DNA from: Nitrobacter winogradskyi Nb-255
GTDB lineage: Bacteria; Pseudomonadota; Alphaproteobacteria; Rhizobiales; Xanthobacteraceae
DNA length: 64,000 bases
Direction of reading: 5' to 3'
NCBI RefSeq assembly: GCF_000012725.1
Contig: NC_007406.1
Coordinates: 1 to 64,000, forward strand
Under the pieces are notes generated by a model. The model did not search any database. It was not told the DNA's origin and saw only the letters and a program-made list of their open reading frames with translations. The position numbers were made by a program, and so were the translations under genes. Position 1 is the stretch's first letter. Each line of letters starts with the position of its first letter. Positions 10,659 to 19,953 of this stretch are shown here, in pieces.

Positions 10659-11836
10659 AGCTTGGCGACGACCACCAGCCGCTTGATTTTGCCGCTCTTG
10701 TAGGCGCGCAGGAATGCATCGTAGTTCTTGAACGACACGCAGCCGTTGGAGGCGCCGCTCGGCCCGAGCATATAAGTGTGCGCCAGCAGGCCAGTGCGCC
10801 CGTATATCTTGTCCTCGCCGCCGATCGGTTTCAGCCTGATCGCCTCCACCCCGTGGAACGGACGTTCCCGCAACGACAGGTCGTAGATATGCGGCGGCGT
10901 CACGCCCCGCATCTTTCTGTCGGCGTAGCGTGGATCGTCCATCATTTTGCCAAGCCCGGAATGCGCTTCGAGCCTGGTGCCGTCCGGCAGGTAGACGGTA
11001 CGCGCGGAAATGTCATAAATGGCGGTGGATTCATGTTGCGGGATGCTCCCGAGGGTCAGGCTCTCACCGTCGCTGCTCACCCCGCCGTCGGGCGCCGCGA
11101 ACGCCAGTTTCAGGCCGGCCGCGGGTCTGCCGAACAGTTTCTCGAAGATCGACGGTTTGTTCGGCTCCGGCGCGACAGCGGCGCTGGCCTGTGCGATCTC
11201 GCTGCGGGACGGGGCGGAGGCAGCCTGAAGCTGACGCAGTTCGGAGGGACGCGGCGCCGGCATCGGAACAATCGAGGAGATTTGCGACGCCTGCGGAAGC
11301 GGCAGGATCTCCGGCGGAGCCTCGGCGAGAGAGGAGACGGCGATCTGCGAGGCCGCCGCGGGCTCGAAGGTGCCGGGCGGGGGACCGAGCAGGCGCGGAC
11401 CGTACAGCAACGCGGTGCGGGCCCTCGCTTGGGGATCCTCGGCACGGGCCTTGGTTACTCCGGCCTTGGTTACTCCGGCATTGGCTGCCCGGTTCTTGGA
11501 GACAGGAGCCTTGGAAACAGGAAACCTGGCCGCGCGGACCCCGGCGATAGCCTGTGGGGCGCGAACGCCCGGGATCTCCTCCAGGGCCTCATACGCGGCT
11601 GCGATGCGATGCACAGGCTCCGCTGAACGACCCGAGACAACTGGCGGCAATGAGGCCGTGACCAGCTCTGCGGGTTCAAATCCGCCGGAAACACGGGTGT
11701 AGAGCGTCCAGGCGCAGGCTAGCCCGATGCAGGCGAGCCCGGCGAAACCCAATATATTCTGAGGAACCGCCTTGCGGGGCAGATCGGCGGAGTGAGCCGC
11801 GGCCTCATAGTAACGTCTGCCCGTAACGTACGTCAT
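10655..11836 (-). CDS. Membrane-anchored L,D-transpeptidase-like protein (DUF2778/Tlde1 domain)
   Basis: 393 residues. A transmembrane segment (NILGFAGLACIGLACAWTLY) near residues 26-46 is followed by a long Pro/Ala-rich linker with repeated VSK and GVTKA motifs. The C-terminal domain has YLPDGTRLEAHSGLG, TPPHIYDLSLRERPFHG and the catalytic signature LLAHTYM...ASNGCVSF. His and Cys match the L,D-transpeptidase fold (DUF2778, also called the Tlde1 domain after a type VI effector). Here it is a chromosomal protein with no secretion-system genes nearby, so a cell-wall role is likelier. I chose the ATG at 11836; a GTG at 11899 is possible. Confidence 0.82.
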   Translation of the reverse strand: MTYVTGRRYYEAAAHSADLPRKAVPQNILGFAGLACIGLACAWTLYTRVSGGFEPAELVTASLPPVVSGRSAEPVHRIAAAYEALEEIPGVRAPQAIAGVRAARFPVSKAPVSKNRAANAGVTKAGVTKARAEDPQARARTALLYGPRLLGPPPGTFEPAAASQIAVSSLAEAPPEILPLPQASQISSIVPMPAPRPSELRQLQAASAPSRSEIAQASAAVAPEPNKPSIFEKLFGRPAAGLKLAFAAPDGGVSSDGESLTLGSIPQHESTAIYDISARTVYLPDGTRLEAHSGLGKMMDDPRYADRKMRGVTPPHIYDLSLRERPFHGVEAIRLKPIGGEDKIYGRTGLLAHTYMLGPSGASNGCVSFKNYDAFLRAYKSGKIKRLVVVAKL

Positions 11837-12140
11837 TCGCCCCACGTCCAGAGTCACGGCCTTTCCGGTCTCCGCGGGCGGTGCACCAAGATGCTGCACG
11901 CCGCCGGCATGTCCGGATCAAGACTGCGCATGGCTGATTCGCTAAACCCCAAAGTTCCCCACGAAGCTGTGGTAGAGTGCTGAGCGCCATTAAGGCGACT
12001 TTTAGTTAAATGCGGATTAAATATGAGTCGGACCCCAGGCCCATGATAAACCGCGCGATCGCGGCAATCTCGTGTCTAAAACCCGGGTTCCTGCATCCAA
12101 ACCGCAGGTAATTCTCGGGCAAGGGTGCTAGTCTGGTCCG
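11837..12140. other. Divergent intergenic region before tsaB
   Basis: No gene seen. It contains the perfect TTAA-N7-TTAA motif described separately and an A+T-rich stretch at about 11990-12025. It can serve as promoter region for the DUF2778 gene on the minus strand and tsaB on the plus strand. Confidence 0.6.
12006..12020. promoter_or_regulatory. Candidate CtrA-binding site (TTAA-N7-TTAA)
   Basis: TTAA at 12006-12009, seven bases (ATGCGGA), and TTAA at 12017-12020 match the alphaproteobacterial CtrA consensus exactly. It is 170 bp from the DUF2778 start and 121 bp from the tsaB start. In a genome of this GC content a chance match is uncommon but possible. Confidence 0.5.
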
Positions 12141-12839
12141 ATGCTCGTCCTTGCGATCGACACCGCCCTCGATGCCTGTGCCGCCGGCATACTGGACACC
12201 GACGAAGGCCGCCTGATCGCTCAGGAAACGCTCCCGATGAAGCGCGGCCACGCGGAAACCCTGATGCCGCTGATCGCCAGGGTCATCGAATCCGCGGGAA
12301 TCGGCTTTAAGGCGCTGGACCGCATCGCCGCGACCACCGGCCCCGGCAGCTTCACCGGCCTGCGCGTGGGGCTGTCGGCCGCGCGCGGCATCGCGCTGGC
12401 CGCCGACAAGCCGGTGGTCGGCGTAACCACCCTCGCGGCCTTTGCGGCCCCGGTGATCGGCGAGGATCGGAAGCCGCCGGTGATCTCCGCCATCGATGCC
12501 CGGCATGATCAGGTTTATTTTCAGGCCATGAGCGGTGACGGCGCCGCGCTGATCCAGCCGCGCGTCGCGCCGGTCGCGGAAGCGCTTGCGGCATCCCGCT
12601 TCGGCGCGCCGCATCTGGTCGGAAATGCCGCGAGGCTTCTCGCCGATCGCTGGCCCGCGCACGCCCCGCCCCCGGTCGCGGTCGATCAGCAGGCAGCGCC
12701 CGATATCGTCTGGGTGGCGTGGCTTGGCGCGGCGGTCAGCCCGGATGCGGCGCCTCCGCGCCCGTATTACCTGCGCGCGCCCGACGCCAGGCCGACCGGC
12801 GACACCCTGCTAAAACCACGGACGCTGGCCGCATCATGA
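12141..12839 (+). CDS. tsaB: tRNA threonylcarbamoyladenosine biosynthesis protein TsaB
   Basis: Partner of TsaD (and TsaE) in making t6A37 on ANN-decoding tRNAs. 232 residues, ASKHA fold: LAIDTALDACAAG at the N-terminus and the conserved TTGPGSFTGLRVGLSAARGIAL. It ends in an ATGA overlap with rimI. TsaE is encoded in this window as well (fused, at 52804). Confidence 0.96.
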   Translation: MLVLAIDTALDACAAGILDTDEGRLIAQETLPMKRGHAETLMPLIARVIESAGIGFKALDRIAATTGPGSFTGLRVGLSAARGIALAADKPVVGVTTLAAFAAPVIGEDRKPPVISAIDARHDQVYFQAMSGDGAALIQPRVAPVAEALAASRFGAPHLVGNAARLLADRWPAHAPPPVAVDQQAAPDIVWVAWLGAAVSPDAAPPRPYYLRAPDARPTGDTLLKPRTLAAS

Positions 12840-13318
12840 TGACATGGTTCCCCGGGAGGGAACGCGCCGTTCCCATTGTCGAGCCCGCGAGCCCGAACGA
12901 CGCGGCGCGCCTTGCCGCGATTCACGGCGCATCGTTTCATCGCGGCTGGGGTGAAAGCGAATTCGAGACCATGATCGCCGAGCGCAACACGCTGGTTCAG
13001 CGTCTGCGGCTACGATCGAACGTGATCGGTTTTGCCGTCTCCCGCATTGCCGCGGACGAGGCCGAGATCCTGTCGATCGCCATCGACGCCGGCTATCGCG
13101 GCCAGGGGTTTTCGCGCAACCTGCTGCTCACGCACCTTGGCCACCTCGCCGGGCGCGGCGTGCGGACGGTATTTCTCGAGGTGGAGGAAAATAATCAACC
13201 GGCGCGGCGTCTCTATGAACGCGCCGGCTTCGCCGTCGTCGGACGCCGCGAACGTTACTATCGCGAGGCGGGTGATCTGGAACTGAACGCATTGGTGATG
13301 CGCCGCAACTTGTCGTAA
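12836..13318 (+). CDS. rimI: Ribosomal protein S18-alanine N-acetyltransferase (GNAT)
   Basis: 160-residue GNAT acetyltransferase. Motif A is IDAGYRGQGFSRNLL (acetyl-CoA loop), followed by VFLEVEENNQPARRLYERAGF. Its start overlaps tsaB by four bases (ATGA), the usual tsaB-rimI coupling, which supports the RimI assignment over other GNAT proteins. Confidence 0.9.
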   Translation: MMTWFPGRERAVPIVEPASPNDAARLAAIHGASFHRGWGESEFETMIAERNTLVQRLRLRSNVIGFAVSRIAADEAEILSIAIDAGYRGQGFSRNLLLTHLGHLAGRGVRTVFLEVEENNQPARRLYERAGFAVVGRRERYYREAGDLELNALVMRRNLS

Positions 13319-13352
13319 CCTCTGCGGAGTGGCAAAAGGAGCCAGGGAGAAC

Positions 13353-13378
13353 CACCGGCAACGGTGCATCGGTTTTTT
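13353..13378 (+). terminator. Possible rho-independent terminator after rimI
   Basis: A CACCG-GCAA-CGGTG stem with GNRA loop (13353-13366), six bases, then TTTTTT (13373-13378). The distance from stem to T-run is longer than usual, so the call is weak. Confidence 0.35.
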
Positions 13379-13465
13379 CGTCCGGTCGCACTCCTTATAT
13401 CGTTCGCGCGCATTATCTTACGCACATATGAGCGGATCATGCGCCATCGGAACCGGACACTAGAG

Positions 13466-13909
13466 ATGATGGCCCTAAAATCGACGCCTGTGCAGAAGCC
13501 CACCACGATCGAGGCGCGTTGCGCGGCCGCCGGAATGCGCATGACCGAACAGCGCCGGGTTATCGCGCGCGTGCTCGCGGAGGCGTCCGATCATCCCGAC
13601 GTCGAGGAGCTTTACCGGCGCTGCGCCGGGGTGGATGACAAGATCTCGATCTCGACGGTCTATCGCACGGTGAAGCTGTTCGAGGATGCCGGCATCATCG
13701 AGCGGCACGATTTCCGCGAAGGCCGCGCGCGCTATGAGACGATGCGCGACAGCCACCACGATCATCTGATCAACCTGCGCGACGGCCAGGTTATCGAATT
13801 CACTTCGGATGAGATCGAGAAACTGCAAGCCGAGGTCGCGCGCAAGCTCGGCTACCGGCTGGTCGATCATCGGCTCGAACTCTATTGCGTGCCGATGGAT
13901 GACGAATAA
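13466..13909 (+). CDS. fur: Ferric uptake regulator family protein (Fur/Mur)
   Basis: Metal-responsive repressor, 147 residues. Winged helix: [15 protein letters not shown] and [17 protein letters not shown]. Metal-binding region: [18 protein letters not shown]. It lacks the paired CxxC of enterobacterial Fur, as do rhizobial Fur/Mur proteins that respond to manganese as well as iron. The frame is open to 13364; I use the ATG at 13466 after ACTAGAG, although the ATG at 13469 is equally possible. Lies between rimI and miaB as in Bradyrhizobium. Confidence 0.9.
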   Translation: MMALKSTPVQKPTTIEARCAAAGMRMTEQRRVIARVLAEASDHPDVEELYRRCAGVDDKISISTVYRTVKLFEDAGIIERHDFREGRARYETMRDSHHDHLINLRDGQVIEFTSDEIEKLQAEVARKLGYRLVDHRLELYCVPMDDE

Positions 13910-13928
13910 GTCGCGGGTGCCTGTCGAA

Positions 13929-15362
13929 ATGCCGGAAAGCCGCATGCCGCCGCGCAAGCTGCACATCAAATCCTACGGTTGCCAGATGAACGTCTACGAC
14001 GCCCAGCGCATGGCGGACACGCTGGCGGTCGAAGGATATGTCGAGACCACCAGCGCCGAGGACGCCGACCTCGTCATTCTCAACACCTGCCACATTCGCG
14101 AGAAGGCGTCCGAGAAGGTCTATTCCGAGCTCGGCCGCCTGCGCGCAGCCAAGGATCAGGCGGCGCGTGATGGCCGCGGCATGAACATCGTGGTCGCCGG
14201 CTGCGTCGCGCAGGCCGAAGGCGAGGAGATCATCAGGCGCGCGCCCATGGTCGATGTGGTGGTGGGTCCGCAGAGCTATCATCATCTGCCGCAACTGCTC
14301 GCGCGCGCAAAGACCTGTGGCCGTGCGCTGGAGACCGAGTTTCCGGTCGCGGACAAGTTCGGCTTCCTGCCGCAGCCGTCGCGGCAGGCGATCCGTTCCC
14401 GTGGCATCTCGGCGTTCGTGACGGTGCAGGAAGGCTGCGACAAATTCTGCACCTTCTGCGTCGTGCCTTATACCCGCGGCGCCGAGGCGTCGCGGCCGGT
14501 GGCGAAGGTCGTCGAAGACGTGCGGCGCCTGGCGGACAACGGCGTTCGCGAGATCACCCTCATCGGACAGAACGTCAACGCCTATCACGGCGAGGGTCCC
14601 GACGGGCGGCCCTGGCCGTTCGGCAAGCTGCTGTATCGTCTCGCCGGGATTCCAGGCATCGTCCGGCTGCGTTACTCGACCAGCCATCCGCGCGACGTCG
14701 AAGACACCCTGATCGACGCCCACCGCGATCTCGACGCGCTGATGCCGTTCGTGCACCTGCCGGTGCAATCCGGATCAGACCGCATCCTCGCCGCCATGAA
14801 TCGCAGGCATACCGCCGATGATTACCGCCGGGTGATCGACCGGTTTCGTCAGGCCCGGCCCGACATCGCGTTCTCCTCGGACTTCATCGTCGGCTTCCCC
14901 GGCGAAACCGAGGAAGATTTCGCCGCCACCCTCGCGCTCGTCGGCCAAATCGGATACGCTGCCGCCTATTCGTTCAAATACTCGCCCCGACCCGGAACGC
15001 CGGCGGCGGACATGCAGGAGACGGTGTCAACGGCCGACATGGACCAGCGATTGGTGCAGCTTCAGAACCTGATCGACAGCCAGCAATCCGCCTTCAACCG
15101 GACCGCGCTGGGCAGGACGATCGACGTGCTGTTCGATCGCGCCGGACGCAAGCCCGGCCAGATCGTCGGCCGCACGGCCTATCTTCAGCCCGCCCATGTG
15201 GAAGCGTCGGACGCCATCATCGGACAGGTGCTGCCCGTAACCGTCGCCAGTCTGGAACGCTACAGCCTGTTCGGAACGCTGGCGTCCAAGCCGACGTCCG
15301 GCGAACCTTCGAACCATGCCGCGACGGGCGGCGCGCAGTTCCAGACGACCGCCGGAGCCTGA
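13929..15362 (+). CDS. miaB: tRNA-2-methylthio-N6-dimethylallyladenosine synthase
   Basis: Radical-SAM methylthiotransferase that converts i6A37 to ms2i6A37 in tRNA. 477 residues. The N-terminal UPF0004 domain supplies three cluster cysteines (SYGCQMN, LNTCHIR, VAGCVAQ). The radical-SAM domain has [20 protein letters not shown] domain is at the C-terminus. I start at the ATG at 13929; 13944 and a start overlapping fur (13899) are alternatives. Followed closely by phoH. Confidence 0.95.
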   Translation: MPESRMPPRKLHIKSYGCQMNVYDAQRMADTLAVEGYVETTSAEDADLVILNTCHIREKASEKVYSELGRLRAAKDQAARDGRGMNIVVAGCVAQAEGEEIIRRAPMVDVVVGPQSYHHLPQLLARAKTCGRALETEFPVADKFGFLPQPSRQAIRSRGISAFVTVQEGCDKFCTFCVVPYTRGAEASRPVAKVVEDVRRLADNGVREITLIGQNVNAYHGEGPDGRPWPFGKLLYRLAGIPGIVRLRYSTSHPRDVEDTLIDAHRDLDALMPFVHLPVQSGSDRILAAMNRRHTADDYRRVIDRFRQARPDIAFSSDFIVGFPGETEEDFAATLALVGQIGYAAAYSFKYSPRPGTPAADMQETVSTADMDQRLVQLQNLIDSQQSAFNRTALGRTIDVLFDRAGRKPGQIVGRTAYLQPAHVEASDAIIGQVLPVTVASLERYSLFGTLASKPTSGEPSNHAATGGAQFQTTAGA

Positions 15363-15366
15363 CCCC

Positions 15367-16416
15367 TTGCCCAAGAGCGCATCGGATTCCCCTCCGCTTG
15401 CTCCCAGCCGGAAACCCGAGATCCAGGGCCCGCCCGAAACGCAGGTCGTCATCGATTTCGAGGACAATCGCGCGGTATCGGCGCTGGTCGGCCCTTACGG
15501 ACAGAATCTCTCGCAGCTTGAGCGCCGGCTCGGCGTGGTCGTCGATTCGCGCGGCAATCACATCACCATCGCCGGATCGCGCGACGGCTGCGACGCGGGG
15601 AAACGCGTGCTGGAAACGCTCTACGCTCAGGCGGCGCAGGGCCATGATCTCTCGCAGGGCGAGGTCGAGGGCGCGATTCGCGCCGCGATCGCGCAAGGCT
15701 CGCTGTTCGAGGACGACGTCAAGGCGCCGCGCTCAGGGTTCGAAGCCATCAATCTGCGCAAGCGTCCGGTGCGGGCGCGCACCGCCGCGCAGGATCTCTA
15801 CATCCGCGCGTTGAAACGCCATGAGCTGGTGTTCGGCATAGGCCCCGCCGGCACCGGAAAGACCTGGCTCGCGGTGGCGCAGGCCACCCAGCTCTTCGAG
15901 CGCAAGGAAGTCGATCGCATTATCCTGACGCGTCCCGCGGTCGAGGCGGGCGAGCGGCTCGGCTTCCTGCCGGGCGACCTGCGCGAGAAAGTGGACCCTT
16001 ACCTGCGGCCGATCTATGACGCGCTGTACGATCTGATGGACTCCCGCATCGTCGAGCGCGCGCTGCAAAGCGGCGAGATCGAGATCGCCCCGCTCGCGTT
16101 CATGCGTGGCCGCACCTTGACCAACGCCGCGATCATCCTCGACGAGGCGCAGAACACCACCTCGATGCAGATGAAGATGTTTCTGACGCGGCTGGGTGAA
16201 AACAGCCGTATGATCGTCACGGGCGATCCCTCGCAGGTCGATCTGCCAAACGGCCAGACGTCGGGACTGACGGAAGCGACGCGGCTGCTCGACGGGGTCG
16301 AAGGCGTGGCCCAGGTGACGTTCATCGCCGAGGACGTGATCCGTCATGAACTGGTGGCGCGGATCGTCGCCGCCTATGAGGGGCTGCCGCCACGGCCGGC
16401 AGCCGGCAAGCCTTGA
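15367..16416 (+). CDS. phoH: PhoH family ATPase (PhoH-like)
   Basis: 349 residues with a KH-like N-terminal part (ALVGPYGQNLSQLERRLG) and a P-loop ATPase domain: Walker A GPAGTGKTW, Walker B ILDEAQNTT, and arginine-rich ILTRPAVEAGERLGFLPGD. Probably RNA-related. It is regularly next to ybeY. Start: TTG at 15367, four bases after the miaB stop with GGAG nine bases upstream; an in-frame ATG at 15316 lies inside miaB and seems less likely. Confidence 0.93.
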   Translation: MPKSASDSPPLAPSRKPEIQGPPETQVVIDFEDNRAVSALVGPYGQNLSQLERRLGVVVDSRGNHITIAGSRDGCDAGKRVLETLYAQAAQGHDLSQGEVEGAIRAAIAQGSLFEDDVKAPRSGFEAINLRKRPVRARTAAQDLYIRALKRHELVFGIGPAGTGKTWLAVAQATQLFERKEVDRIILTRPAVEAGERLGFLPGDLREKVDPYLRPIYDALYDLMDSRIVERALQSGEIEIAPLAFMRGRTLTNAAIILDEAQNTTSMQMKMFLTRLGENSRMIVTGDPSQVDLPNGQTSGLTEATRLLDGVEGVAQVTFIAEDVIRHELVARIVAAYEGLPPRPAAGKP

Positions 16417-16988
16417 TGCCGAACATTACGTGCAGGGAACAGCCGGCCCGCGCAAGGCGCGGCGGCGAGAAACACATCATGATCCGCTCCGCTACTCCCG
16501 TGACTGAAATTCTCGTCGTCGCCGATTGCTGGCGCGCAGAGGCGGGTGCCGAGGCCGTCATTCATCGCGCCATCGCCACCGCCGCCGGGATGGTCGATAA
16601 GGACACCGGCGATGCCGAGCTTGCGATCATGCTGACCGATGACGCCGGAATCCGCACGCTCAACGCCAACTGGCGCGGTCTCGACAAGCCGACCAATGTC
16701 CTGTCGTTCCCGGCGTTGCAGCCGACCGGTCCGTGCCTGCCCGACGATCCGCCGCGTATGCTCGGGGACATTGCGATCGCCTATGAAACCCTGCGCCGCG
16801 AGGCCGGTGACGAACGCAAGACCTTCGATCATCACCTCAGCCATCTTGCCGTCCACGGCTTCCTGCATCTGATCGGTTACGACCACGAGACCGACGGGGA
16901 AGCCGAGGAAATGGAAAGTCTCGAACGTCAAATTCTGGCGCAGCTCGGAATCCCTGATCCCTATGCGCCCCCGGAACGGATGACCTGA
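16416..16988 (+). CDS. ybeY: Endoribonuclease YbeY (16S rRNA maturation)
   Basis: Zinc endoribonuclease for 3' maturation of 16S rRNA and ribosome quality control. The signature HLAVHGFLHLIGYDH gives three zinc-binding histidines. PTNVLSFP is also conserved. Up to 190 residues if it starts at 16416 overlapping the phoH stop; an internal ATG at 16479 would remove a 21-residue arginine-rich lead that is not conserved in the family and may be the true start. Confidence 0.94.
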   Translation: MPNITCREQPARARRGGEKHIMIRSATPVTEILVVADCWRAEAGAEAVIHRAIATAAGMVDKDTGDAELAIMLTDDAGIRTLNANWRGLDKPTNVLSFPALQPTGPCLPDDPPRMLGDIAIAYETLRREAGDERKTFDHHLSHLAVHGFLHLIGYDHETDGEAEEMESLERQILAQLGIPDPYAPPERMT

Positions 16989-18116
16989 GTGCCTTCGGAG
17001 GACCAGACCAGCGAGAGCCCGCCGGCGCAGGAGAGCCGCAACCTGCCGGTGCCGGTGCACAATGGCGAGGTTTTGCGCCCGGCCCCCGAGCGCTGGCTGA
17101 TGCGCGCGATCCGCTCGCTGTTCGGATGGAAGGCGGGCTCCGTCCGGGCTGACCTTCAGGTCGTGCTCGACGCCTCAACCCCGGACGAGACCAGCTTCAC
17201 CGCGGTCGAGCGCACCATGCTGCGCAATATCCTCAACCTGCACGAGCGACGCATCGCGGACGTCATGGTCCACCGCGCCGACATCGTCGCGGTCAAGCGC
17301 GATATTCCGCTCGGCGAATTGATCAACCTGTTCGAAAGCGCGGCGCATTCCCGCCTCGTGGTCTATCACGAAAACCTCGACGATCCCGAAGGCATGGTTC
17401 ATATTCGCGACCTTCTCGCCTTCATGGCCCAGCGGGCGCGCACCGCGATGCCGTCCACGGCGAAACGCAAAAAGAAGACGCCACCGGCCGGTCTCGACCT
17501 GCGGGCCATTGATCTGGCGCTGCCGCTGAGCGAGGCCGACATTACCCGCAAGCTGCTCTACGTGCCACCGTCGATGCCGGCGATCGACCTGCTGGCGCAG
17601 ATGCAGGCCTCCCGCATCCATCTGGCGCTCGTCGTCGACGAATATGGCGGCACCGACGGGCTGGTGTCGATCGAGGACATCGTCGAGCAGGTCGTCGGCG
17701 AAATTGATGACGAGCACGATAGCGACGAGCCGCCATCGATCGTGCGCCAGACCGAGAACTCCTTCATTGCCGATGCCCGCGCCAGCCTCGAGGACGTCCG
17801 CGCCATGATCGGCGAGGCGTTCGAGACCGGCGAAGCGGGCGAAGAGGTGGACACGCTCGGCGGCTTCCTCGTCACCTATGTCGGTCGCCTGCCGGTGCGT
17901 GGCGAGGTCATTCTGGGGCCGGGACCGTTCGAGATCGAAGTGCTCGACGCTGATCCTCGCCGCGTCAAGCGACTGCGGATCGGCCTGCGCGCCGAGCGCC
18001 CCCCGGTCCGGCCGCGCGACGGCCGACGCCGGGAGAACGCGCCGGATGCAACCTCGCAATCGCAGGGCGATCCGGCCTCTCCTTCATCGCCGGGCGACGG
18101 AGGCGACCCCCAGTGA
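16989..18116 (+). CDS. CBS-domain protein of the CorC/HlyC family
   Basis: 375 residues, GTG start directly after the ybeY stop. Two CBS domains (around IADVMVHRADIVAVKRDI and YVPPSMPAIDLLAQMQ), DEYGGTDGLVSIEDIVEQVVGEI, and a C-terminal CorC_HlyC (transporter-associated) domain. No membrane segment: this is the soluble CorC type, linked in the family to Mg/Co resistance. Its stop overlaps the lnt start (GTGA). The older name haemolysin C is not informative. Confidence 0.9.
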   Translation: MPSEDQTSESPPAQESRNLPVPVHNGEVLRPAPERWLMRAIRSLFGWKAGSVRADLQVVLDASTPDETSFTAVERTMLRNILNLHERRIADVMVHRADIVAVKRDIPLGELINLFESAAHSRLVVYHENLDDPEGMVHIRDLLAFMAQRARTAMPSTAKRKKKTPPAGLDLRAIDLALPLSEADITRKLLYVPPSMPAIDLLAQMQASRIHLALVVDEYGGTDGLVSIEDIVEQVVGEIDDEHDSDEPPSIVRQTENSFIADARASLEDVRAMIGEAFETGEAGEEVDTLGGFLVTYVGRLPVRGEVILGPGPFEIEVLDADPRRVKRLRIGLRAERPPVRPRDGRRRENAPDATSQSQGDPASPSSPGDGGDPQ

Positions 18117-19720
18117 GCCTGAGCATCGCGGGCAGCGCCAGGACGGCGGGTGTTGCCGTCACGTTGTCATGGGGATGGAAGCGCGCCTTCGTTGCGCTTG
18201 CCTCCGGCGCAGCCTCATCGCTTGCCATGGAGCCCTTCAACGCCTGGCCGTTGCTGTTCGTCACCTTTCCGGTCGCAACCTGGCTGATCGACGGCTCCGC
18301 CGGCCGTCTGCGCGGCGTGCCGGCCGCAGCGCTTGCCGGCTGGCTGTTCGGATTCGGCTATTTCGTCCCCGGCCTCTACTGGATCGGCAACGCCTTCCTT
18401 GTTGATGCGCAGACCTTCGCATGGCTGATACCGTTCGCCGTCCTTGGCCTGCCGGCCTATCTCGCGCTCTTTACGGCGCTCGGTTTCGCCCTCGCGCGCT
18501 TTATCTGGACCACGGACGCCTCGCGCATTCTCGCGCTCGCCGCCGCGCTGACGATCAGTGAATGGCTGCGCGGACACGTCCTGACAGGCTTCCCGTGGAA
18601 TGCATTCGGCTACGCGCTGACGGAGCCGCTGGCGCTGGCGCAAACCGCCTCGCTGATCGGATTGTGGGGCTTGACGTTCATCGGCGTCGCCATCTTCGCG
18701 AGCCCCGCGGTGCTGATCGACGGCGGGAGCCGCGGCCGCAGACCGTGGCTCGTCCCGGTCACCGCGCTCATGCTGCTCCTCGCCATGAGCATCTACGGTT
18801 CAGTCAGGCTATCGCGGCATCCGACGGAATTCGCGGACAACGTGAAACTACGTATCATGCAGCCCAATCTGGCGCAGGACGCGCGGTTCAACTATTCCGC
18901 CAAGGCGGCGGTGATGCAGAAGTACCTGGCGCTGTCGGACCGGGCCACCGGACCGCACTCAACGGGCGTCAGCGGCGCGACCATCCTGATCTGGCCCGAA
19001 TCGGCTTTCCCGTTTTTTCTGACCCGCGAAGCCGACGCGATGGCGGAAATCGCCGATCTCCTGCCGAAAGGCACGATCCTCATGACCGGCTCGGTGCGCG
19101 CTCCCGACCCGTCGCCGAACGGCAGGATCACCAGAGCTTTCAACTCGATCTATGTCATCGGCGATGACGGCGGCATCCTGTCGATCTACGACAAGCTCCA
19201 TTTGGTGCCGTTTGGCGAATTCCTGCCGTTTCAGGGACTGATGGAAAAGCTCGGCTTCGTTCAACTCACCAAGGTCCAGGGCGGTTTCATTCCCGGAAAG
19301 AGCCGGCGGACCATCGAGCTTCCGAACGCCCCGAGCGTTCTCCCGCTGATCTGCTACGAGGCGATCTTTCCGGACGGGATGCAGACCAGGGGCGGTCGGC
19401 CGGGCTGGATCGTCAACCTCACCAATGACGGCTGGTTCGGCATCAGCACGGGGCCTCATCAGCATCTTCAGCAGGCGCGGCTGCGCGCCATCGAGCAGGG
19501 ACTGCCCCTCGTGCGAGCGGCGAACACCGGTATTTCCGTAGTTACGGATCCCGTAGGGCGTATTGTCGCACGGCTCGATCTCGGCGTGGAAAGCGTTCTG
19601 GACTCTCGCTTGCCCGTCAACATGACGCCAACGCCCTACGCCCGCGCAGGTGATATTCCCGCCGCAATCATGGTGACCATGGCGCTCGTCCTGGTGATTC
19701 GCCGGCGTCGCGGGCACTAG
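18113..19720 (+). CDS. lnt: Apolipoprotein N-acyltransferase
   Basis: Inner-membrane enzyme that N-acylates the lipid-modified Cys of lipoproteins. 535 residues: about six N-terminal hydrophobic segments, a periplasmic nitrilase domain, and a last membrane segment near the C-terminus. The Glu-Lys-Cys catalytic triad is visible as WPESAFPF, YDKLHLVPFGE and LICYEAIF. GTG start overlapping the previous gene by four bases. Confidence 0.96.
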   Translation: MSLSIAGSARTAGVAVTLSWGWKRAFVALASGAASSLAMEPFNAWPLLFVTFPVATWLIDGSAGRLRGVPAAALAGWLFGFGYFVPGLYWIGNAFLVDAQTFAWLIPFAVLGLPAYLALFTALGFALARFIWTTDASRILALAAALTISEWLRGHVLTGFPWNAFGYALTEPLALAQTASLIGLWGLTFIGVAIFASPAVLIDGGSRGRRPWLVPVTALMLLLAMSIYGSVRLSRHPTEFADNVKLRIMQPNLAQDARFNYSAKAAVMQKYLALSDRATGPHSTGVSGATILIWPESAFPFFLTREADAMAEIADLLPKGTILMTGSVRAPDPSPNGRITRAFNSIYVIGDDGGILSIYDKLHLVPFGEFLPFQGLMEKLGFVQLTKVQGGFIPGKSRRTIELPNAPSVLPLICYEAIFPDGMQTRGGRPGWIVNLTNDGWFGISTGPHQHLQQARLRAIEQGLPLVRAANTGISVVTDPVGRIVARLDLGVESVLDSRLPVNMTPTPYARAGDIPAAIMVTMALVLVIRRRRGH

Positions 19721-19736
19721 CCGCGACGCGCACGTC

Positions 19737-19768
19737 ATCTTGATCACCGGGTATCTTGATCACCGGGT
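19737..19768. repeat. Perfect 16-bp tandem repeat after lnt
   Basis: ATCTTGATCACCGGGT occurs twice head to tail (19737-19752, 19753-19768). The 233-bp gap then becomes A+T-rich (19800-19900), with two TATAAT hexamers at 19805 and 19835 that may be promoter elements for the XRE regulator. Confidence 0.8.
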
Positions 19769-19953
19769 ACGATGTTCACGGCAGCGCTTCGTTCACACGA
19801 TCGATATAATTCGTGTAACAACTTGCACGGCTGGTATAATGCAGCCGACTTATTAAATTAAGAATTGTTCTCAAGTGGTTGAGTCGAGTTTGACGATAAT
19901 GGTTCGGCAAGCGTATCCACGGATCGCGGCCCCCTTCCGAGGAGACCTAGGAG

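Noticed and set aside
10559-11626. 355-codon frame opposite the DUF2778 gene
   Set aside because: Antisense of a gene with clear domain motifs; the frame has none.
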